Below, one piece after another: positions 7,190-10,872 of a stretch of DNA of 10,872 nt. Position 1 is the stretch's first letter; each line of letters begins with the position of its first letter. A program made the translations under genes and the position numbers. The notes under the pieces are model-generated. The model was not told the DNA's origin. It saw nothing but the letters and a program-made list of their open reading frames with translations, and ran no database searches. This stretch comes from an uncultured Verrucomicrobiota bacterium (lineage in GTDB: Bacteria; Verrucomicrobiota; Verrucomicrobiia; Opitutales; Opitutaceae), in the NCBI GenBank assembly GCA_903919625.1, contig CAIXIZ010000308.1, positions 1 through 10,872 of the forward strand, given 5' to 3'.

Positions 7190-8110
7190 ATGGAAGACGT
7201 TCCCTACCTTGGCGAAACCCTCCGGCGCTGGCGCGTCGGCCCATCCACCTTTCTGGCGCTGCCGGAGCGCGGCGCCCGGCTCATGCACTGGAACATCACC
7301 CACGGTGATGGCACCGTGCGAGATGTGCTGCACTGGCCGGAACTCCCCTCGCTGGCCGACTTCACCAAGGCGCGCGGCGGCAACCCCATCTTGTTCCCAT
7401 TCTGCGCCCGCTCCTTCGACCGCGGCGCAATCCACCGCTGGCGCACGCCCGACGGCGTCAGCCGGCCCATGCCCATGCACGGGCTCGCCCGCCAGGGCGT
7501 GTTCCGCCTGACCCACGCCAACGATCGCGGCTTCACCGCCGTATTCGTCCCCGGCGACGAAGCCCGTGCCGCCTACCCTTTCGACTACGAGTTTAGTGTC
7601 ACCTACCGCTTTGAACCGCTCGGCCTCGCCTGCGAATGCACCCTCGACAATCTCGGCAAGTCGCCCCTGCCCTGGTGCGCCGGCCACCATTTTTATTTCG
7701 CTGTGCCCTGGCACGACGGGGCGGTCCGCGATGACTATGCGATCCGGATTCCGGCTGCGCGACGGCTTCGGCAGGACGCCGCGGGCCAGCTCGTCGCCGG
7801 CCCTCCCCTCGCCCTCGAGGAGAACCTCGCCAACCCCGCCCTCGTCGACACTCTGCACACCGCGCTGCAGGGCCATGAGGCGGTGCTTGGCGAGGAACAC
7901 GGCCCGGGCCGCGTGATCGTGCGCCTGGGCGAAACTGCCGTGCCACCGCCCGAGGCGACTTTTGTAACCTGGACCGTCGCGGACGACTCTCCGTTCTATT
8001 GCGTCGAGCCTTGGATGGGACCGCCCAATGCACCGGAAACCAAGGTCGGTCTGCACTGGGTGCCCCCTGGCAAAACCCAGCGCTTCGCCGTCTCCATCAC
8101 CGTGCGGTAG
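7190..8110 (+). CDS. Aldose 1-epimerase (mutarotase) family protein
   Basis: 306 aa from ATG 7190, matching the usual ~300 aa of the galactose mutarotase-like family, which interconverts alpha and beta anomers of free sugars or sugar phosphates in the cytoplasm. Seen: GGNPILFPFCAR, substrate-binding His in MHGLAR (H97), the catalytic-type His pair in GHHFYF (H166/H167), and the general-base Glu in CVEPWMGPPNA (E273). The ending GLHWVPPGKTQRFAVSITVR is typical of the family's last strand. The frame is open back to GTG 6938, which would overlap the ABC gene stop, but those 84 extra residues look non-coding (Arg/His-rich, no family match). The resulting 248-base gap 6942-7189 shows no other gene. 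No signal peptide. Whether it acts on glucose, galactose or glucose-6-phosphate cannot be read from the sequence. Confidence 0.9.
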   Translation: MEDVPYLGETLRRWRVGPSTFLALPERGARLMHWNITHGDGTVRDVLHWPELPSLADFTKARGGNPILFPFCARSFDRGAIHRWRTPDGVSRPMPMHGLARQGVFRLTHANDRGFTAVFVPGDEARAAYPFDYEFSVTYRFEPLGLACECTLDNLGKSPLPWCAGHHFYFAVPWHDGAVRDDYAIRIPAARRLRQDAAGQLVAGPPLALEENLANPALVDTLHTALQGHEAVLGEEHGPGRVIVRLGETAVPPPEATFVTWTVADDSPFYCVEPWMGPPNAPETKVGLHWVPPGKTQRFAVSITVR

Positions 8111-8111
8111 C

Positions 8112-8160
8112 AAGGACTGACGGGATAAAGGACTGAAGATCTGAAAGCCTGAAGGACTGA
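8112..8160. repeat. Three short direct repeats aaggactga
   Basis: The 9-mer aaggactga occurs at 8112-8120, 8128-8136 and 8152-8160, immediately after the epimerase stop, with related ctgaaagcctga between. A fourth copy lies at 9034-9042 inside the left tatA-flanking repeat, so this looks like a remnant of the same dispersed non-coding repeat family. The rest of the 8111-8423 gap holds a gagaag/cttctc hairpin (8229-8248, no T tract) and the AT-rich pilin leader. Confidence 0.55.
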
Positions 8161-8280
8161 GCGTCGCTTCCGTCACTTCTTGCCTGCATGCGCTTCGAGA
8201 AGATCGCTCAGAGGATAGTCCGCGCCGCGAGAAGTCTGCCTGCTTCTCCCCTGGCTGGGTAAAGCCCTGCATAGTCCGTA

Positions 8281-8423
8281 TGGATTATTATTACAAGTAA
8301 TTAACAATAACATTGTTGCCCGCTTAATCCTTCGGTCCTTTTCTGCCAGCCCTGAAGGCCGGAAACATCATCTCTCGTTGCCGGTTATAAAATATAAAAC
8401 CATCCGCATAAAACACTAATAAA
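8281..8423 (+). promoter_or_regulatory. AT-rich leader with inverted repeats upstream of the pilin gene
   Basis: Base composition drops sharply to AT-rich compared with the flanking genes. Two neighbouring inverted repeats are visible: attac-aa-gtaat (8290-8301) and aacaat-aac-attgtt (8303-8317). Closer to the gene are two TATAAA boxes (8386-8391 and 8393-8398), either of which could be a -10 element with a 20-30 base leader. No matching -35 box at 16-18 bases and no -24/-12 sigma-54 pair could be found. No Shine-Dalgarno precedes ATG 8424 (aataaa instead). Assigning this as promoter/operator is inference. Confidence 0.4.
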
Positions 8424-8774
8424 ATGAAAACTAACACCACCACGGGCTTCACGCTCGTTGAAATCATGATTGTCGTCGTCATCATCGGCCTCCTGGCCGC
8501 GATGGCCATACCGCAGTTCCAGAAAGTGCGCGCCAGTTCCCAAGACAAGAGTGTCACGAACAACTTGCGCCAGATGTCGAACGCCGCCGACCAGTACTTC
8601 TCGGAGACCGGACGCAGCTCGTTCGCCTCGACCGACATGGTCGGCACCAACTCCACCCAGGCGGTCAAACCGTTCCCGACGGTCGCGGGTGAGACCTACA
8701 CGGATATCCTCCTGGCCGGCTCGGCCGTGACCGCCTCCGGGGTCGCCGGGGCGCGCACGATCACCTACCAGTAA
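8424..8774 (+). CDS. Type IV pilin-like / pseudopilin protein
   Basis: 116 aa. The N-terminus MKTNTTTG|FTLVEIMIVVVIIGLLAAMAIP is a class III prepilin signal: a short polar leader, Gly at -1, Phe at +1 and Glu at +5 of the mature protein (F9, E13), so prepilin peptidase should cut after G8 and N-methylate the Phe. The hydrophobic N-helix (about 9-30) anchors the subunit and packs in the fibre. The remainder (QFQKVRASSQDKSVTNNLRQMSNAADQYF...) matches the alpha-helical spine of small pilins; the C-terminal part is short and has no Cys, so no disulfide-bonded D-region. It stands alone, with its own AT-rich leader and terminator, and no secretion or pilus assembly genes nearby. It may be a major pilin of a type IV pilus or a type II secretion pseudopilin; sequence alone does not decide. 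Confidence 0.9.
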   Translation: MKTNTTTGFTLVEIMIVVVIIGLLAAMAIPQFQKVRASSQDKSVTNNLRQMSNAADQYFSETGRSSFASTDMVGTNSTQAVKPFPTVAGETYTDILLAGSAVTASGVAGARTITYQ

Positions 8775-8797
8775 GCCAACTGATTTGCCCACCATCG

Positions 8798-8828
8798 AGC
8801 CGCCCATTCAATCTGGGCGGCTTTTTTT
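8798..8828 (+). terminator. Intrinsic terminator of the pilin gene
   Basis: agccgccca (8798-8806) pairs perfectly with tgggcggct (8814-8822) around a 7-base loop, followed by seven T (8822-8828). It lies 24 bases after the pilin stop. GC-rich stem plus T tract is a textbook rho-independent terminator. Confidence 0.93.
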
Positions 8829-8876
8829 GTGGAATTTTCCCGGGTCATACCGGCCGGTTTTATCCCAACGCCTGCT

Positions 8877-9069
8877 GATTTCTGGATTTTGGCGCGGTCG
8901 AGCCGGAGCCAGCTCAGCGAGCTGGCCTATGGCCAGAGCCAGAGGCCGAAAGCCGGAGGCCAGACGGCAGAAGCCGGCCGCATAGGCATGACTGAACCAT
9001 TCAACTGATGACATTTTATCCGTGAAGATCATGAAGGACTGATTCAATCTGTGTCGTCTGAATCAGACG
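8877..9069. repeat. Left copy of dispersed non-coding repeat flanking tatA
   Basis: Matches 9689-9940 in blocks. gatttctgga plus following bases (8877-8900) pairs with 9689-9713; an agaggcc...ggaggcc block is shared; and 8991-9069, from actgaaccattcaac to gtgtcgtctgaatcagacg, aligns closely with 9871-9940 apart from a 9-base insertion (atcatgaag-like) and scattered substitutions. It ends in the palindrome cgtctgaatcagacg (9055-9069). It also contains attttatccgtgaag (9013-9027), related to the AACCACGAAG-type intergenic repeats I recall from Verrucomicrobia and Planctomycetes. No coding sign. The remaining 8829-8876 and 9070-9192 show no gene; a gaggaggtg at 9099-9107 resembles a Shine-Dalgarno but has no suitable start. 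Confidence 0.75.
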
Positions 9070-9192
9070 GGACGTTGGCAGGAGCCCCTGTTGATATGAG
9101 GAGGTGTTCATCGAGAGGCAATCGCCGCGGATCGGGGGGAGTGGTTGCATTTGCCGCTGCCATGGCTTTGGCTTTCCCTACTGCACGCATCC

Positions 9193-9597
9193 ATGGCTTC
9201 TTCATTCACAACCTTGGCTTTCCTCGACATCGGCTCCGGCGAGATGATGATGGTTCTGCTGCTTGTGCTGATCTTTTTCGGCGGGGACAAGCTGCCGGAA
9301 TTCGCCCGCGGCCTGGGCAAATCTATCCGCGAGTTCAAAAAGGCCACGGCGGGGGTTGAAGAGGAAATCAAGCGTGCCTTGGCTGAGCCACCACCGCGCC
9401 CCCCCGTCGCTCCCCTGCCCACCACCTTCCCGCCCAGACCACCGTCCACAGCCGGTTCCCAGCCCCCGGAGGCAGAATTGACCTCCTCCGCGGAACCCCC
9501 GCCAGCCTCAGCCGCCCTTCCCGCACCCCTGCCAGCCGACCCAGCACCACCGCCAGCCGACCCCGCACCACCGTCGGCCAACACTTCACCGGTTTGA
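9193..9597 (+). CDS. tatA: Twin-arginine translocase subunit TatA with long Pro-rich tail
   Basis: 134 aa from ATG 9193. TatA oligomers in the cytoplasmic membrane form the passage for folded proteins bearing twin-Arg signals, together with TatC (and TatB). Seen: a short N-tail, membrane helix about 17-29 beginning with the usual Glu (E17, GEMMMVLLLVLIFF), the FGG hinge (29-31), and the amphipathic helix LPEFARGLGKSIREFKKA (34-51), all hallmarks of TatA/E. After about residue 65 the protein is Pro/Ala-rich with no predicted fold, including a 21-bp tandem duplication (9532-9573); this makes it longer than the usual 60-90 aa. TTG 9145, with a G-rich stretch before it, is an alternative start adding 16 residues. 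No tatB or tatC is adjacent. The gene is isolated between two copies of a non-coding repeat and converges with nuoN. Confidence 0.93.
   Translation: MASSFTTLAFLDIGSGEMMMVLLLVLIFFGGDKLPEFARGLGKSIREFKKATAGVEEEIKRALAEPPPRPPVAPLPTTFPPRPPSTAGSQPPEAELTSSAEPPPASAALPAPLPADPAPPPADPAPPSANTSPV
9532..9573 (+). repeat. 21-bp tandem duplication in the tatA Pro-rich tail
   Basis: Two adjacent 21-base units (9532-9552 and 9553-9573) starting ccagccgac differ at one base and encode PADPAPP twice in frame. Such in-frame units commonly arise by slippage and make the tail length variable. Confidence 0.85.
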
Positions 9598-9688
9598 ACC
9601 CGCTTGAAACGGCTTTGATGAGGTCAAGGGTGGTTGGCCAATCAAGCCAGGCCTGGCTCCCGGCCGTTCCGTTCTGCTTTCGCCGATA

Positions 9689-9940
9689 GATTTCTGGAAT
9701 TTGGGCGCAGTCGTAGGGTGGCCAGAGGCCGGAGGCCTGAAGCAGGCTGCAATTTCAAACACCGAAATTTTAACCATGAAGCGCAGGAAGATCACGATGG
9801 CAGGACGCCGGAAAGCAGCAGACGAAATTTTTCAAGGGGGAAACCAGGAAGCGAACCGTCTCAAGCAAAGACTGAACCATTCAACCGATGATATTTTAAC
9901 CACGAAGGTCTGATCCAATCCGTGTCGTCTGAATCAGACG
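9689..9940. repeat. Right copy of dispersed non-coding repeat flanking tatA
   Basis: Same orientation as 8877-9069 and sharing both ends with it, but about 60 bases longer in the middle. It contains attttaaccatgaag (9767-9781) and attttaaccacgaag (9893-9907), i.e. two internal copies of the repeat core, and ends in the same palindrome cgtctgaatcagacg (9926-9940). The surrounding gap 9598-9988 shows no gene; it also holds agccaggcctggct (9645-9658), a perfect palindrome, and gattgg-ttt-ccaatc (9944-9958), a hairpin without a T tract that could mark the end of the nuoN transcript on the minus strand. Confidence 0.75.
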
Positions 9941-9988
9941 AGCGATTGGTTTCCAATCCGCCCCGGACCAGGCCGGATGCGGGACTTT

Positions 9989-10872
9989 TCAACGCAGCCC
10001 GAGAAAATCACCCAGCATGCCTTGGTAAAAACCGAACAGCACCGAAGCCGCCGCCAGCAGGGTCAAGGCCAGCCCGGCAACAACTCCGATCGAAATCCGG
10101 GCAGGTGGGCGGCCCTGCCCGTCGTCGGCTGGGGGCATCCCCGGATCAAAAAATGCCGCCTTCAGCCAGCCGAAGTAATAGTAGATTGAAAGCACCACCC
10201 CCACGATGGCGACGCCGAGCAGCCCATAATGGCGGGTCTGAAAGGCGGCCACAAAGACCAGCAGTTTACCCATGAAACCTGCCAGCGGCGGGATCCCCGC
10301 CAGGGAACCAAGCCCGATGGCGAGGATCCCGGCCAGAAATGGATTGGTCCGGGCCAGCCCGGAATAATGATCGAGCCGCTGGTCGGCGTCATCCGGGCCG
10401 GCGAGCTGGGTCATCACGCCAAACACCGTCATCGCGGCGAGCAGATAGGAAAACAGGTAAAAATTTACCGCCACAAAAGCGAGCCGTCCGCCATCCATCA
10501 CGGCGATCACGCCGAGGAGCAGGTAGCCGGCATGCGACACGCCCGAGAGACCGATGAGCCGCTTGACGTTGTGCTGCGTCAACGCGGCCAGATTGCCGAA
10601 CAAAATGGTGGCTACTGCCATGACCGAAAGCACCGCCGTGACCAGGCGGGCGTAGGGCGCAAACACCCCGGCCAGCGTCAGCAACACGGCAAATCCGGCG
10701 GTCTTCGAGCCGACGGCGAGAAACGCCGTCACCGGCGTGGGCGCCCCCTGATAGACATCCGGAATCCAAAATTGGAACGGAAACGCGCCGATCTTGAACG
10801 CCACGCCCGCCAGCACCAGCACAATGCCGACGGAGGCGAGAAAGTTGCCGGGATTGGCCGCAAGAAAATTGC
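9989..10872 (-). CDS. nuoN: NADH-quinone oxidoreductase subunit N, C-terminal part (5' end outside window)
   Basis: Membrane antiporter-like subunit of respiratory complex I, which couples NADH oxidation by quinone to proton pumping. The frame is open to the right edge (about 294 residues present), so the N-terminal helices are missing. Seen: AFKIGAFPFQFWIPDVYQGAPTPVTAFL with the conserved Lys (codon at 10793-10795), VGSKTAGF (Lys at 10703-10705) and QHNVKRLIGLSGVSHAGYLLLG (Lys at 10562-10564), the last being the TM-spanning motif that distinguishes NuoN from NuoL and NuoM. Multiple hydrophobic helices follow, ending in a last helix and FLGLR before the stop at 9989-9991. nuoN is normally the last gene of a nuo operon, which fits the absence of another minus-strand gene beyond it. 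It converges on tatA with a repeat-bearing gap between. Confidence 0.95.
   Translation of the reverse strand, partial: NFLAANPGNFLASVGIVLVLAGVAFKIGAFPFQFWIPDVYQGAPTPVTAFLAVGSKTAGFAVLLTLAGVFAPYARLVTAVLSVMAVATILFGNLAALTQHNVKRLIGLSGVSHAGYLLLGVIAVMDGGRLAFVAVNFYLFSYLLAAMTVFGVMTQLAGPDDADQRLDHYSGLARTNPFLAGILAIGLGSLAGIPPLAGFMGKLLVFVAAFQTRHYGLLGVAIVGVVLSIYYYFGWLKAAFFDPGMPPADDGQGRPPARISIGVVAGLALTLLAAASVLFGFYQGMLGDFLGLR

Noticed and set aside
7043..8272. 409-codon open frame on the minus strand
   Set aside because: Antisense shadow of the aldose 1-epimerase, which carries the family's catalytic residues on the plus strand.
8385..8807. Minus-strand frames over the pilin gene
   Set aside because: The plus strand encodes a clear class III prepilin signal; the antisense products show no domain.
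9634..9913. Small plus-strand frames (e.g. ILTMKRRKITMAGRR) after tatA
   Set aside because: They lie within the non-coding repeat and are translations of repeat sequence, the kind of spurious His/Lys/Arg-rich protein this repeat type produces.
8877..9940. CRISPR array
   Set aside because: Only two long copies separated by a gene; no regularly spaced short repeats or spacers.
8877..9940. Composite transposon or insertion sequence around tatA
   Set aside because: No transposase, no terminal inverted repeats at the outer ends and no target-site duplication could be seen; kept only as a repeat pair.
9922..10275. Frames beginning MSSESD at 9051 and 9922
   Set aside because: Both begin in the shared palindrome and only look related because the repeat is; the second runs antisense into nuoN.

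Overview
The window looks like chromosomal DNA from a high-GC member of the Verrucomicrobiota, most likely Opitutaceae-like. This is an inference from the combination of a PEP-CTERM sorted protein, a DUF4190/thioredoxin/propeller fusion, a protein with a Planctomycetes/Verrucomicrobia-type 'GFA..T..FA' membrane segment, genes with weak or absent Shine-Dalgarno sequences, and AACCACGAAG-like intergenic repeats. No rRNA, tRNA, CRISPR array, transposase, integrase or phage gene was seen.

Layout. The left edge holds the C-terminal ~400 residues of valyl-tRNA synthetase (+), followed by a perfect 12-bp-stem palindrome that can act as terminator or operator. Next comes a secreted PEP-CTERM protein with a collagen-like Gly-rich stretch (1336-2088) and a 413-base gap with a weak hairpin. 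Then four genes run in the same direction: a membrane-anchored TlpA-like thioredoxin fused to an FG-GAP-like repeat domain (2502-4244), a bitopic membrane protein of unknown role (4268-5020), an MsbA-type ABC half-transporter (5049-6941) and an aldose 1-epimerase family protein (7190-8110). The first three are separated by only 23 and 28 bases and could be one transcript. The epimerase follows after 248 bases.

The right third is more broken up. A short type IV pilin-like protein (8424-8774) sits behind an AT-rich leader with inverted repeats and is closed by a strong intrinsic terminator. tatA, the pore-forming subunit of twin-arginine export, follows (9193-9597). It is bracketed by two diverged copies of a 190-250 base non-coding repeat, both ending in the palindrome cgtctgaatcagacg. 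On the opposite strand the C-terminal part of nuoN (complex I antiporter-like subunit) enters from the right edge and converges on tatA.

Most genes are housekeeping or envelope functions: translation, protein export, respiratory complex I, periplasmic redox, surface proteins and pili. I do not see a convincing new defence or mobile system. The most unusual items are the tatA-flanking repeat pair, the DUF4190-thioredoxin-propeller fusion and the collagen-like PEP-CTERM protein.
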